Counted from the first letter of the stretch, positions 12,411 through 23,741 are shown. The stretch: 64,000 nt of DNA from Budorcas taxicolor (GCF_023091745.1 NC_068910.1:185101670-185165669), one strand, 5' to 3'. Notes: generated by a model not told the origin, from the sequence alone. Numbers and translations: made by a program.

Positions 12411-12740
12411 TAATTTTATTTATTTATTTTTGGCTGTGCTGGGTCTCTTTTGTTGCATATAGGCTTTCTCTAGTTGTGGGCAATGGAGGCTACTCTCCAG
12501 CTGGGGTGTGTGGGATGCTCATTGCAGTGGCTTCTCTTGTTGCAGAGCACAGGCTCCAGGGTGCACAGGCTTCAGTAGCTGTGGCTTGCGGGCTCAGTGC
12601 TTGGAATTCCTGGGCTCTAGAGAACAGGCTCATGGGCTTAGTTGCTCTGCAGCACGTGGGATCTTCCTAGATCAGGGATCAAACCTGTGTGTCCTGCATT
12701 GGTGGGAAGATTCTTTACCACTCAGCCATCAGAGAAGTCC
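12411..12740 (-). mobile_element. CHR-type SINE, full length
   Basis: Minus-oriented: T-rich tail at 12411, then the long body with repeated 'ggctt..ttgtgg' units, ending in the tRNA-like head at 12740 (cagccatcagagaagtcc). An imperfect flanking repeat beginning atttgt occurs near 12392-12408 and 12743-12759. The two plus-strand frames inside (12476-12670, 12508-12768) are chance frames of the repeat. Confidence 0.85.
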
Positions 12741-12759
12741 TACATTTGTACATTTTTTA

Positions 12760-13075
12760 ACATTATGAACTTATAGATATATATGATGATCCAACACTAG
12801 GGGGAAATCAAAATGCTTTAATATTTAAAATGATATATCCTATATTGACCATTTAAAAGCTGAGTTTATTATTAATAAAACTTCTTCAAACTCTTAGAAC
12901 TGTCAGAATTGATACTTTTTTAGTCTGAAGTGGACAAAGTGAAGAGAAAATAGAAATGATTGGTGACCTAACCTTTTCAGCTAACATGTTACCATTATCT
13001 TTTAAAATATTCTATAATATTGAAGTAAAAATTAAAATGGGTTTTATAATATATGAAGTCACATTTCAAAAATCC
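12760..13075. other. AT-rich single-copy DNA
   Basis: Nothing recognisable. Confidence 0.5.
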
Positions 13076-13090
13076 AACAAAACTTATTTT

Positions 13091-13339
13091 TAAAAATATG
13101 TTTATTTATATGGCCTCATTAGGTTTTAGGTGCAGTATGTGGGGTCTTCATTGTATCATGCAGGATCTTTCATGGTGGTGCATGGAGTCACTAGTTGTGG
13201 TGTGTGGCTTATTAGTTATAGTGCATGGACTCAGTTGCTCTGCAGCATGTGAGATATTAGTTCCCTGATCAAAGATTGAACCCATGTCCCCTGGATTAGA
13301 AGATGGATTATTAACCACTGGACCACAAGGGAAGTACCT
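13091..13339 (-). mobile_element. CHR-type SINE, shorter copy
   Basis: Same family and orientation as the copy 350 bp upstream, with part of the body missing. The flanking repeat aacaaaacttatttt (13076-13090) and aacaaaatatttt (13340-13352) is a plausible, slightly decayed target-site duplication. Confidence 0.8.
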
Positions 13340-13352
13340 AACAAAATATTTT

Positions 13353-14561
13353 GATGGGAACCAGGAAACCCTTACTTCTATATCTAAAAGACATATATAT
13401 AAAAAATCTATCAAGTAGAAAAATCACAGAATATATGTTTTTCAGAGATAAGAGAAAACATAGAATACAGAAATGTGTTCAAATGAAATTCTTATTTTAA
13501 TTAAGTATTAGAATTAAGTCTTAAGGTAAATATGAACCAAACACACAAGGGATGAAAATTACTACATTTTAATGTCTTAAGTTTTAATATGTTTGTTTTC
13601 TTGCTATCAAACTATGTTTTGCTTTCCAGTACAAAGCTCAAGGATATTAAAATTATAATAGCAGTTTAATAATATGTTCTTCTATGCTTCCCAATTTTAT
13701 TGCTTTGTTTATATAACTATTGAAGAAAGCATTATCCAGAAAAATGATTTTAACCTTTATGTATCTGATCAAAGTACAGAAGTTTGAAAGTGAGGCCATC
13801 TTGTTAGGAATAGTCTTAAGAATGCCATATAGGTTTATTTAGCCTCCTGGTGTTTTATAAGAACAAAAATGTCAGAGGAGCAAGATAGAGAATGATGAAA
13901 GGTGATATATTACCCTAAGAAAAATGGTGACCACAGACCTCACGACTTTGACTTCTTCCATTGCAGTTATGCTTCAAAGCAGAGAGCAGTTTTACAGTTT
14001 TAAATTAATTTATATTCTTTAATTCATTTACTTTCTTATTGATTCTACCACTTGGGAAAATGCACGTAATGTGTGATATTTGTTTTTTGCCAATAGGGAA
14101 TGTTCATATTTTTGACACAGAAAGATAATCTTAGCAGGTAAAATCTTTTTATTTTTAATTAAAATATTTGTTTCAGATACATTTTTAAAATGCACATTTT
14201 AATTCAGTTATTTGCTGCACTAAAGCATATGCTCCTCAGTCCTTTATCCTAAGAAACCTAAAATTCTGCATTTATCAAATTTCCTCAAATTTTACAATAA
14301 TTATGATACTCTGACTCTTCTGAGCTACTCCTTATAAGTCTTGGTCATTCCTAACCTCTTTTCATTATGCTCAATATGTTTGAAAGTTTCTCTCATTTTC
14401 TCCCACCAAAACTAAGTTGTGTTCTTTCCTCAATACCTAGCTCAAGCCAGTCTTTACTAACCACTGACCATAATATCATAACATCTGTATGCATCAAACA
14501 TGCATATGGATGTAATGACTATTTCCATGCTGCTTCATGGTTTGGGTAGCTGTTTTATCTA
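13353..14561. other. AT-rich single-copy DNA
   Basis: No repeat or exon recognised. A 60-codon frame at 14367-14549 has no known motif. Confidence 0.5.
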
Positions 14562-14572
14562 TTCATACATTA

Positions 14573-14711
14573 TGAAAGTAAAAGTGTTAGTCATTTAGTT
14601 GTGTCCAACTCCTTGTGACCCCATGGACTGTAGCCCGCCAGGCTCCTCTGTTCATGGACTTCTCTGGGCAAGAATACTGGAGTGGGTAGCTGTTCCCTTC
14701 TCCAGGGGATC
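14573..14711 (-). mobile_element. 5'-truncated Bov-tA/Bov-A SINE
   Basis: Contains the Bov-A part only (tgtagcccgccaggctcc, then caagaatactggagtggg) and lacks the tRNA-like head. An 11 bp target-site duplication with one mismatch, ttcatacatta at 14562-14572 and ttcatacctta at 14712-14722, shows that it inserted already truncated. Confidence 0.85.
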
Positions 14712-14722
14712 TTCATACCTTA

Positions 14723-15107
14723 CCGCCTCAAGTTAAGTTTATGTTTCTTGACAATAGGACCTGGGCTCATAAAATCTTAGGTAACAAGACTTAAAACGAA
14801 ATCTCATATTTCCTATTTTAATTGTGCAGTGTATTTTTCACTTTATCATAATCTGTGATATTACTGTGGCAACAAAAATAGGTTTCTTTTCTGAATATCC
14901 ATTACTAATTAACTTGAGTTGAATTGTTAAAAACCCAACCAAAATTAAAGGTGGCAGCATGTGTATATGTCAAGGAAGGTGAGAGTTTTTATGTATGTAT
15001 GTGGCAGCTACTAGAAGTCTACGAAGCTCTTGAATGAATAATTGAAAGCACCTGAATAAATCTTCTATTTATTATTGCCACAGTGCATAATGGAAGTCTG
15101 GACATAA
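14723..15107. other. AT-rich single-copy DNA
   Basis: Nothing recognisable. Confidence 0.5.
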
Positions 15108-15318
15108 AATGTGGTAAAGAACCCTCCTGCCAATGCAGAACTCAAGAGAGATGGGTTTGATTCCTGGGTTGGGAAGATCCCCTGGAGTAGGAAGTGGCAA
15201 ACCACTGCAATATTCTTAATACTGGCAAATCTCGGACAGAGGAGCCTGGCAGGCTACAGTCCACGGGATTGCAAAGAGCTGGATAGAACTGAACATAGAA
15301 GCACAGCACACAGGACGT
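15108..15318 (+). mobile_element. Bov-tA SINE, diverged
   Basis: Starts inside the tRNA-like head (tggtaaagaaccctcctgcc) and continues through a diverged Bov-A unit (ccactgcaatattctt, gaggagcctggcaggctac). About 20 bp of head are missing. A frame across it (15111-15320) is an artefact of the repeat. Confidence 0.8.
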
Positions 15319-17109
15319 GAAAAATAAATGTTAAATATATTAACACCAATGTGATTATTAATTCATTTTATGAAAACTTATTACCTTTTGATATTTTACT
15401 TGCTTTACAAAAGTAAAAAATACTAGAGTACTAATCTCAACAATTATGTATCTATACTTTGCTTACTTTTTGTATAGCATATTTATGTCCTTCAGGTTGA
15501 TTTAAAAATCATTAAGTATATACTGATTTACAGTATTAGCATTGTATTAAATTATCAGCTAAGTCTATAATTCAGGTTATAGAAAAATAGAAGATAATGT
15601 TAATATTTCTACCCTTGAAATTAATATAATTAAAATCCTGTTTTACAGAATATATTTACATTATTCATTTTCTTTTAAAATATAATGAATACATTTAAAA
15701 TAGTTTTTCTAACAATAATGCATTAGAAAAGTATTTTTTATTCTATACTGTGTAGATACTATAATTTTAAGCGAGAGAACTTTTAACAAGGAAAGCCATA
15801 TTAAATTCTCTTCCTCAGCAAGTTTCCCTTTTGATGATTCTTGGAGTTTAAAAGGCACATTTCAAGAAATTTTCTTTCTTTCTCTCATAACCTTCTCAAA
15901 ATAGAATTAATTTCCATAGACTAGAAAAACTGTCAGGTCTCTTTATATTTTATAAACAAAGAGATCCCATTGGCTTTCTAACATATGAAAGCAAAGAAAA
16001 TAGATGCTGAAATCAGGAAATGGAAAAACACAGGAAATGAGATAGAAGCCATGAAGAAAAAGAAACAAGGACTCCCAGGTGCAGTTCAACAAGACAGTCA
16101 CTCAGGAGTGGACACAGGAGGCTCCTCTCTCCCCCAAACAATCTGCTTCCACTAGAAACATGTTGGCTGACACCTGTTGCTCTCAATCCCCACTTAATCA
16201 ATTTTTTCTTGGATTTTTAAGTGACTTGAATGTGTTTATAAGTTGTTTCAGTATTTAACTCTTAAGCATATTCATATATTGAGTAACTAAAATTTCTAGC
16301 GATAAAATATTTTCAATTGATCTGTGATGTTTTATCGTAAATTTACTAAATATATATTTAAAGTAGGTACTGAAAAATGATATCAAACATTAATATTGTG
16401 AGCTTTGAAATGGTAAAAAGGGTTTATCATTACATATATTCTTGGCCATATTTACAAACAATAATTGTTTTAGATATGTGATAGAAAAAAATTTGTATGT
16501 TGGCCTGAACAAGTAAAGAGTCTTTCACATGTAATTTATATCAAGTTTTATGCAGGATCTGGGGCAGAGATTCCTCTGCAGGTCGTCAGGATTAGGGAGG
16601 AAGAACTGTTTTCCCTCTAGATTTAATAGTGGTGGCATAAGCAAGTGTAACAGATTCTTTCTTCTCTAATTTTTTCCCTTATCCCCCAGGAAACTTGTTT
16701 TATGGAATAGTGTAGAATGGAATATACCTTTTCTCCACCGTCCTAAAATATCTCAAGTATTAGAAAAGCATTCTTTCCAAATTTTATGTTTTAATAAGAC
16801 ATTGATGGAACAGAAGACTCTGTGTAACCCATGTTACACACATGAACTAATGTCTGATATGAAGTTTTTGTACCATCACTGAGAAATCCCAGCTAACTCT
16901 TGCCAAGAAACTCCCACTTTCCTTACTTGCAAAAACTGAAAGCTTCCAGTTCATAAATATGTCATTTGACAACATGGAACTCTGATGTAACAATTCAAAA
17001 ATAAATTCTGAAGGTCAGTGGCTTGGAGTAACAAAAAGGTGAAGGGATAGGAAAGCCATATCAGAGCCTGGTATATGCAGAAGGGAGGCATTCAAAGAAA
17101 AGACGTGTC
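15319..17109. other. AT-rich single-copy DNA
   Basis: No element recognised. The only local structure I noticed is an 8 bp inverted repeat at 16821-16840 (tgtgtaac, 4 bp loop, gttacaca). Confidence 0.5.
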
Positions 17110-17383
17110 TGGAGAAGGCGATGGCACCCCACTCCAGTACTCTTGCCTGGCAAATCCCATGGACGGAGGAGCCTGGTAGGCTGCAGTCCATGGGGTCGCA
17201 AAGAGTCGGACACGACTGAGCGACTTCCCTTTCACTTTTCACTTTCATGCATTGGAGAAGGAAATGGCAACCCACTCCAGTGTTCTTGCCTTGAGATCCC
17301 AGGGACGGGGGAGCCTGGTGGGCTGCCGTCTATGGGGTCACACAGAGTCAGACATGACTGAAGTGACTTAGCAGCAGCAGCAG
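17110..17383 (+). mobile_element. Bov-A2 dimer SINE
   Basis: Two Bov-A monomers in tandem: the first from ggagaaggcgatggcacc to the gactgagcgactt region near 17225, then a linker with atgcattggagaagg and the second monomer. It ends in an (AGC)n tail at 17371-17383. It is well preserved, so relatively young. Confidence 0.92.
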
Positions 17384-17872
17384 AACCCATGTCAGAGCAC
17401 ACAAGTCTTACTTTTCAGCAGGACTGGTCCTGAATGTGGCATCCAGATGACTCCAGACCTTGATTACGCATGGAAGTTTATCACATCACACCAGTGCTTA
17501 CAATTTGGAGAAGACAGTAGAATTCCTGGATTGCATGAATATGGGAATTTATTACTTATGTTTTAATAACTAGAGAATGAGAAGGGTACAGGGCCATAAA
17601 CATTCATATGCAGAAATAACTAAAGCATGGAATTAGCTAAAAGTTAGACTGATTTTGACGTTTGTCCTTGAAGGAATACGGACCCTGCAACATGAAAAAG
17701 CTCTGGAAACTCTGCAGACCATCAGGCCCTTAGGGCTTTGAGGATTCTACTATAGGCCCAAGAGGACCATCTCTGTTTCTTTTGCTTGATGGTCTGAGGG
17801 GGCCAGATGAGTTTAACTTTGAAGACTGCAATAGATTTGGAGTGCTCCTGAGATGAAACAAAGGGAATTGCA
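17384..17872. other. Single-copy DNA, moderately GC-rich end
   Basis: No repeat recognised. A minus-strand frame at 17722-17913 (63 codons) runs into the SINE head and has no domain. Confidence 0.45.
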
Positions 17873-17908
17873 GGACTTCCCTGTGGTCCAGTGGTTAAGA
17901 ATTCACTT
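17873..17908 (+). mobile_element. tRNA-like SINE head fused to BovB
   Basis: The first ~36 bases of a CHR/Bov-tA-type head (ggacttccctgtggtcca and on) run without any gap into the endonuclease end of a BovB. The two parts share the short sequence ttgcc at the join. Confidence 0.65.
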
Positions 17909-19392
17909 GCCAAGTTTGGACTTAAATTGAAAAAACCAGGAAAAACCGCTAGGCAATTAAAGTATGACCTAAATCAAATCCCTTACTATTATAGACTGGA
18001 AGTGACAAGATTCAAGGGATTAGACCTGATAGAGTGCCTGAAGAACTATAGATGGAGATTCATGATATTGTACAGGAGGCAGTGATCAAGACCATCCCCA
18101 AGAAAAAGAAATGCAAAAATGCAAAATAGTTGTCTGAGGAGACCTTACAAATAGCTGAAAAAAGAGGAGAAGTGAAAGGCAAAGGAGAAAAGGAAAGATA
18201 TACCCATCTGAATGCAGAGTTCCAAAGAATAGCAAGGAAAGATAGGAAAGCCTTCCTCAGTGATCAGTGCAAAGAAATAGAGGGAAAATATAGAATGGGA
18301 AAGACTAGAGATCTCTTCAAGAAAATTAGAGATACCCAGGGAACATTTCATGCAAAGCTGGGCTCAATAAAGGAAAGAAATGGTATGGATCTAACAGAAG
18401 CAGAAGATATTAAGAAGAGGTGGCAAGGATATATAGAAGAACTATACAAAAGAGATCTTCATGACCCAGATAATTACGATGGTGTGATCATTAACCTAGA
18501 CCCAGACATCCTGTATGCGAAGCCAAGTGGGCCTTAGGAAGCATCACTATGGACAAAGCTAGTACAGGTGATGGAATTCCAGTTGAGCTATTTCAAATCC
18601 TGAAAGTTGATGCTGTGAAAGTGCTGCACTCAATAAGCCAGCATATTTGGAAAACTCAGCAGTGGTCACAGGACTGGAAAAGGTCAGTTTTCATTCTAAT
18701 CCTAAAGAAGGGCAATGTCAAAGAATGTTTAAACTACCACACAGTTGCACTCATCCAGCACACTAGCAAAGTAATGCTCAACTTTTTCCAAGCCAGGCTT
18801 CAACAATATGTGAACTGTGAACTTCCATATGTTCAAGCTGGATTTAGAAAAGGCAGAAAAACCAGAGGTCAAATTGCCAACATCCGTTGGATCATTGGAA
18901 AAGCAAGAAAGTTCCAGAAAAATATTTACTTCTGCTTTACTGATTATGCCAAAGCCTTTAACTGTGTGGATCACAACAAGATGTGGAAAATTGTTCAAGA
19001 GATGGGAGTGCCAGACCACCTGACCTTCCTCCCGAAAAATCTGTATGCAGGTCAAGGAGCAATAGTTAGAACTAGACATGGAAGCACAGACTGGTTCCAA
19101 ATTGGGAAAGGAGTACGTCAAGGCTGTATATTGTCACCCTGCTTATTTAACTTATATGCGAAGTACATCATGCAAAATGCCAGACTGGGTGAAGCACAAG
19201 CTGGAATCAAGATTGCTGGGAGAAATATCAATAGCCTCTTGTATGCAGATGACACTACCCTTATGGCAGAAAGTGAAGAAGAACCAGACACTCTTGATGA
19301 AAGTGAAACAGGAAAGTGAAAAAGCTGGCTTAAAACTCAATATTCAAAAAACTAAGATATGGTATCAGGTCCCATCAATTCATGGTAAATAG
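17909..19392 (+). pseudogene. BovB reverse-transcriptase ORF remnant
   Basis: Three frames carry consecutive parts of one RT. 18130-18537 is the linker after the endonuclease (HLNAEFQRIARKDRKAFLSD). 18549-19319 is 256 codons of RT core with FTDYAKAFN (motif A), GVRQGCILSPCLFN and LLYADD (catalytic motif). 19078-19392 continues the palm/thumb side. Frameshifts lie near 18515 and 19280. Motif A and YADD are both present, but no frame covers the whole domain. This is among the longest uninterrupted RT segments in the window. Confidence 0.88.
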
Positions 19393-19527
19393 ATGGGGAA
19401 ACAATGGAAACAATGACAGACTTTATTCTTTTGGCTCCAAAATCACTGCAGATGGTGACTGCAGTCATGAAAACCTGAGTATTCAGTGAGTATTCAGTCT
19501 CTTTCCTTGGGAGAAAAGCTATGACCA
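17909..19527 (+). mobile_element. BovB LINE lacking both ends
   Basis: Covers the end of the endonuclease and most of the reverse transcriptase. It stops at the ATGACCAACC point, where a minus-strand SINE begins. The missing BovB 3' end does not resume after that SINE, so it was deleted rather than merely interrupted. Both borders touch SINE sequence, which suggests recombination or deletion between repeats. Confidence 0.9.
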
Positions 19528-19882
19528 ACCTGTGTGTGTGCTTAGTCACTTCAGTCGTGTCTGACTCTGCGACCCCATGGACCATAGCCAGCCAGGCCCC
19601 TCTGTCCATGGGATTCTCCAGACAAGAATACTGGAGTGAGTTGTCATTTCCTTCTCCAGTGATAAAGTACAAAGTGAGTGAAGTCGCTCAGCCATGTCTA
19701 ACTCTTTGTGGCCCATGGACTGTAGCCTGACAGGTTTTTCTGTCTGTGGAATTCTCCAGGCAAGAATACTGGAGTGGGTTGCCAATTACTTTTCCCGTGG
19801 ATCTTCCCAATTCAGGAATCAAAATTGGGTCTCCCACATTGCAGGCAGATTCTTTACCTACTGATTCACCTAGAAAGGCCCA
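19528..19882 (-). mobile_element. Bov-tA-type SINE with two Bov-A units
   Basis: On the minus strand: tRNA-like head (19882 to about 19800), one Bov-A unit (about 19800-19675), a degraded linker, then a second Bov-A unit to 19528. This arrangement is either a tRNA head on a Bov-A2-like dimer or two SINEs joined end to end. No clear target-site duplication was seen. Confidence 0.75.
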
Positions 19883-20227
19883 ATTAATATGTAGTTGGGA
19901 AGATAAATTCAAAATATAAGAGAAGTTTTACAACAATGTCAACAATTCACAGTAAAAAAAAAACAATACCACAGAAATTGAAAAGTAACACATGATAATC
20001 TTGGAAATCAATGAACTTTCTTTAAGATTTGCATAGCACCCTGATCACTAACAGAAAAAAAGTTTATTTGTTCTATGTGTTAATAAATCAAAATGCTAGA
20101 TTGTAGATTGGTATTCAGAGACTGGACCCAAGATTACTTCTAGGTTTTGATATCCTGTTACTCCTGGTTGCTCATGTTAACAAAAGGATGAGCTTTGGGA
20201 CAGATGTATAGTTTCTCTTTACAATTG
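19883..20227. other. AT-rich single-copy DNA
   Basis: Nothing recognisable apart from an A-run near 19955. Confidence 0.5.
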
Positions 20228-20530
20228 TTTATTTGCTCACCCAACAAATACTCTGAGTGCTTACAATGCAAATGGAAATGGAACTAAACAAGACATATAT
20301 GGTTCCTCCTTTCTGAAACTTGCAGTTCCAGAAACTAGAGAAGGCAGATACGGAAGAGTTAATTTCAATTGAAATCTATATTATAAAAAGACATTTACAC
20401 AGTGCTATGTAAGTACATGCCAAGACCTAATCTAGTCTGAGGGCATTAGAGGAAGCAAATGCCTTTTAAACCAAGACTAAATAGTAGGAAACTTTTAATT
20501 AGGCATATGGATGCAGAAAGAAGTAGGTGA
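20228..20530. mobile_element. Old L2/MIR-type fragment
   Basis: The run 'gctcacccaacaaatactctgagtgc', later 'aagacatatatggttcctcc' and 'gagggcattagaggaagc', follows the order of the ancient L2 3' region, read in antisense. Divergence is high and the limits are approximate. Confidence 0.5.
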
Positions 20531-20999
20531 ATTTCAGGGATACCGAAGAGACACAAATGACAAAGTTTAGTCTCATGTTTGAAGTGTAACACCTAGTTCT
20601 CTGCTTAAATAACTAAATGAATGATAGTTTTGTATTTATGAATAAGGAGCCTGGAGTTTGGAGTAAACTGAGGGTAATAAAAGAAAATGACTAATGCATT
20701 CCCTACCTGAGATGTGAAACTTTCAAGTGATTCCAAATAGAGGTTAACTATTTGGATTTTGAGGTCAGGAAATGGTTTGTTCTGGCTATATGTGCTTGGG
20801 AGTCACTGCTATATAGTGTGGAGTTCCAAGGAAGGACAACATTAAAAATGGAGAAGCAGCAAGAGAACAAGCAAAGAAAGGACAGACCAAAAGAAAGGGA
20901 ATTCTTGAAGTTTTGGAAAAGGAAATAAAAATTAAACCTAGAAAAGTCCAATACATGAGGATTGAAAAGATTCTGTTATTTAATATACTGTACTCTTCC
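20531..20999. other. Single-copy DNA
   Basis: No element recognised. Confidence 0.45.
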
Positions 21000-21302
21000 A
21001 GTTATTCAGTGTAACCAATAACCCCAATACTTAGTGGCTTAAAATAGTCATTTTAACTATTTTTATGGTTTTGGGGTGAACTCGGCTCAGCTGCTCTGTC
21101 AGGCCACTACTAACATGGAATCGTCTGAAGGCTTCAGCAGACAGGACAGTGAATATGGCTTCTACCTCACATGCTCGGTGTCTCTTCCCAACATAGGAGC
21201 CTACACTTCTTACATGGCAGCCCAGAGCTCTAAGGGAAAGAAAGCAGAAGCTGCCAGGAGAGATAAGAACTGCACTTAGACCTGATGCAGTGTTACTTCT
21301 TT
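21000..21302 (+). mobile_element. MLT1-like (ERVL-MaLR) LTR fragment
   Basis: The succession 'taaccaataaccccaatacttagtggcttaaaa', then 'ggctcagctgctctg', then 'agcagaagctgcc' and 'tgcagtgttacttct' matches the order of an old MLT1-class LTR. It carries no coding part. The identification rests on remembered family features and is not certain. Confidence 0.5.
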
Positions 21303-21830
21303 TAAATTTAATTTATTTCTATTGGGGTATAGTGGCTTCCTTGGTAGCTTAGACGGTAAAGCGTCTGACTACGATGCAGGAGACCTGGGTTCGATCCCTG
21401 GGTCAGGAAGATCCCCTGGAGAAGGAAATGGCAACCCACTCCAGTATTCATGCCTGGAAAATCCCATGGACCGAGGAACCTGGTGGGCTACAGTCCATGG
21501 GGTCACAAAGAGTCGGACACGACTGAGCAACTTCACTTCACTTCATAGTTGATTTACAGTGTTGTGTTATTGTGACTATTCAACAAAGTGATTCAGTTAT
21601 ACACATCCATATATCCATCCTTTTTCAGTTGCCTTTCTCATATAGGTTATCACAGAATATTGCTTTGAGTTCCCTATGCTATACAGTAGGTCCTTGTTAT
21701 CTATTTTATACACAGTAGTGTGTACCTGTTAACTCCAAACTCCTAATTAATCCCTGCCCCCGACATTTCCCCTTTGGTAACCATAAATTTGTTTTTGAAG
21801 TCTGTGATTCTGTTTTGATATGGTTTTAGT
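21303..21830 (-). mobile_element. L1 3'-end segment, interrupted by a SINE
   Basis: Antisense L1 3' UTR: the A-tail equivalent and 'attggggtatag' at the start, continuing after the SINE with ttgatttacagtgttgtg, then gctatacagtaggtcctt and ctttggtaaccataa. A Bov-tA2 at 21331-21543 splits it, so the L1 is the older of the two. Confidence 0.8.
21331..21543 (+). mobile_element. Bov-tA2 SINE inside L1
   Basis: Complete tRNA-like head (ggcttccttggtagctta, with an intact B-box-like ggttcgatccc) followed by a Bov-A unit ending gactgagcaactt. It is well preserved. Confidence 0.92.
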
Positions 21831-22084
21831 TTTGCTGCTTCAAAGCTACCTAGATTCATGGGTTGGGAGTGTGGAAAAATATGTTTCTGTTGATGGGGGC
21901 GTGAGAGGGTCTTACTGCAGAAGAGTGTGTGTGATTGGAGATATTTTGAAGAGATTTTGTGAAGATCTTTTGAAGTACATTCTGCTCTAAGTAGATGGTT
22001 TACAGTGAGCATTTGCTGCATATTCTGTACTTGTGATTAGTAGGAAATTTATACATTATTTCTACAGGTTATAGCAAAACTTTT
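21831..22084. other. Single-copy DNA
   Basis: No element recognised. Confidence 0.45.
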
Positions 22085-22205
22085 AAGGTGGATTTTGTTA
22101 TCCTTGTATAATACTAGGTAAGAAAACTAGCTCATTGTTGTTAAAACACTTTCCAAGGTGTCATAGCTAAGAAGGTTGCAAATGCCCACTTACGGTCATG
22201 ATTCT
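22085..22205 (-). mobile_element. MIR-like fragment
   Basis: Minus-oriented MIR pattern: 'gttatccttgtataat', 'gaaaactagctc', 'ccaaggtgtcatagctaaga'. Diverged. Confidence 0.5.
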
Positions 22206-22239
22206 TACACTAAGTAGATGACTAGACTTAGGATGCTTC

Positions 22240-22415
22240 TCTATATTTTTTTGAAGTATAATTGATTTGCAATGTTGTGTTAATTTCTCATGTACAGGAA
22301 AGTGACTCAGTGATACATATATCTACTCTTGTTTTAGATTCTTTTCCATTCTAGGTTATTACAAGATATTGAATATAGACCTACCACAGACCTACTCTGT
22401 GCTATGAAGTAGGTC
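22240..22415 (-). mobile_element. L1 3' UTR fragment
   Basis: A second antisense copy of the L1 3' region (gaagtataattgatttgc, then aaagtgactcagtgatacat, then ctgtgctatgaagtagg). It overlaps in content with the L1 segment 700 bp upstream, so it is a separate insertion. Confidence 0.78.
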
Positions 22416-22585
22416 CTTCTCTATAATTGTTTTTAAGTGGTAATTAATAAGCAATAATTGTCTTGTTGGCAGTATTTATTTAAGAGAGAAGAAAAGGGAA
22501 AGAAGGAGGAAGAGGATTGTAAGGCGGGGGGAAAGAGAGCTGGAATAAAGAAAGAAATGAACTCTATCAAGACAAGTTGCAAGTT

Positions 22586-22652
22586 ATGTTTCCTCCTGTA
22601 TCTTTAGTGCCTAAACTAATGCTTAATACATATATGTTGAATGATTTAAAAT
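22586..22652 (+). mobile_element. L2 3'-terminal fragment
   Basis: cctgtatctttagtgcctaa, then ttaatacatatatgttgaatga, follows the characteristic L2 terminus. Confidence 0.5.
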
Positions 22653-23018
22653 GTAAAAGTAAGCATTCTCATTTTTTGAGCAATTTAACACTCCAAATAA
22701 TACTTCTATATATGATACTTTTCTTGAAATATTGCTTGTTGAAAATTTTTGTGAGCATTATTCATACTTGCCAGCACCAGCATTGTCTTCATCACAATGC
22801 ATTAAGTTACTACTTTCTGGTATCATTGAGATATAGATTTTCCCCTCAAAATACTCATTGTTTCAAAGAAAGCAGAAAAAATATAAAGACATCAAAAAAA
22901 TGGAACATATACAGGCAGTCTATAATACAGAGGTTACAAATAAAATGTTAAATGTATATGTAGAAAGATAAGAAGTGTATGATGAGTTTTATGTTTTGAA
23001 AGGTATTTGGGAACTTCT
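22653..23018. other. AT-rich single-copy DNA with an unassigned frame
   Basis: A 124-codon plus-strand frame (22577-22951) begins in the L2 fragment and crosses this stretch. It has a hydrophobic middle (LQIILLYMILFLKYCLL) but no recognisable domain, and AT-rich DNA readily encodes such residues. I regard it as chance. Confidence 0.4.
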
Positions 23019-23030
23019 AGTTAGGAATTC

Positions 23031-23731
23031 TTCGGCCCTCAGCTTTCTTCACAGTCCAACTCTCACATCCATACATGACCACTGGAAAAACCATAGCCTT
23101 GACTAGACGGACCTTTGCTGGCAAAGTAATGTCTCTGGTTTCCAACATGCTATCTAGGTTGGTCATAAGTTTTCTTCCAAGGAGTAAGTGTCTTTTAATT
23201 TCATGGCTGAGTCACCATCTGCAGCGATTTTGGAGCCCCCCAAAATAAAGTATGACACTGTTTCCACTCTTTCCCCATCTATTTCCCATGAAGTGATGGG
23301 ACCAGATGCCATGAACTTCGTTTTCTGAATGTGAAGAAAGCTGAGCGCCAAAGAATTGATGCTTTTGAACTGTGGTGTTGGTGAAGACTCTTGAGAGTCC
23401 CTTGGACTGCAAGGAGATCCAACCAGTCCATTCTAAAGGAGATCAGCCCTGGGATTCCATTGGAAGGAATGACGCTAAAGCTGAAACTCCAGTACTTTGG
23501 CCACCTCCTGCGAAGAGTTGACTCATTGGAAAAGACTCTGATGCTGGGAGGGATTGGGAGCAGGAGGAGAAGGGGACGACTGAGGATGAGATGGCTGGAT
23601 GGCATCACTGACTCGATGGACGTGAGTCTGAGTGAACTCCGGGAATTGGTGATGGACAGGGAGCCCTGGCGTGCTGCAATTCATGGGGTCGCAAAGAGTT
23701 GGACACGACTGAGCGACTGAACTGAACTGAA
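23031..23731. mobile_element. BovB with 5' inversion
   Basis: Positions 23031-23331 are BovB on the minus strand, and 23332-23731 are the immediately following part of BovB on the plus strand, ending in the ACTGA tail. The two halves repeat about 25 bp around tgtgaagaaagctgag in opposite directions (near 23028-23053 and 23330-23356). The whole is flanked by ttaggaattc at 23021-23030 and 23732-23741. One insertion with an inverted 5' part, as produced by twin priming, explains all of this. Confidence 0.88.
23391..23720 (+). pseudogene. BovB ORF C-terminal end
   Basis: A 110-codon open frame encodes the last part of the BovB protein, downstream of the RT (RVPWTARRSNQSILKE, YFGHLLRR, then RWLDGITDSMD), and ends at the natural-looking stop before the tail. 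The upstream part lies inverted at 23031-23331, so the frame cannot be continued. The function of this C-terminal segment is not established. Confidence 0.85.
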
Positions 23732-23741
23732 TTAGGAATTC

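Noticed and set aside
12476..12768. Two overlapping plus-strand frames of 64 and 86 codons
   Set aside because: They lie wholly or mostly inside a minus-oriented CHR-type SINE and reflect its composition.
16821..16840. 8 bp inverted repeat as an operator or hormone-response element
   Set aside because: Short, isolated and not matching a consensus I can name; expected by chance in 64 kb.
17015..17361. Frames on both strands with LCDPMDCSLPGSSVHG-like peptides
   Set aside because: These peptides recur at every Bov-A2/Bov-tA copy in the window and are translations of the SINE, not proteins.
21331..21400. tRNA gene
   Set aside because: The tRNA-like head with a B-box-like word is the start of a Bov-tA2 SINE; no full cloverleaf with an acceptor stem follows.
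22577..22951. 124-codon frame with a hydrophobic segment as a small membrane protein
   Set aside because: It starts inside an L2 fragment, lies in AT-rich DNA that yields Leu/Ile/Phe by chance, and shows no domain.
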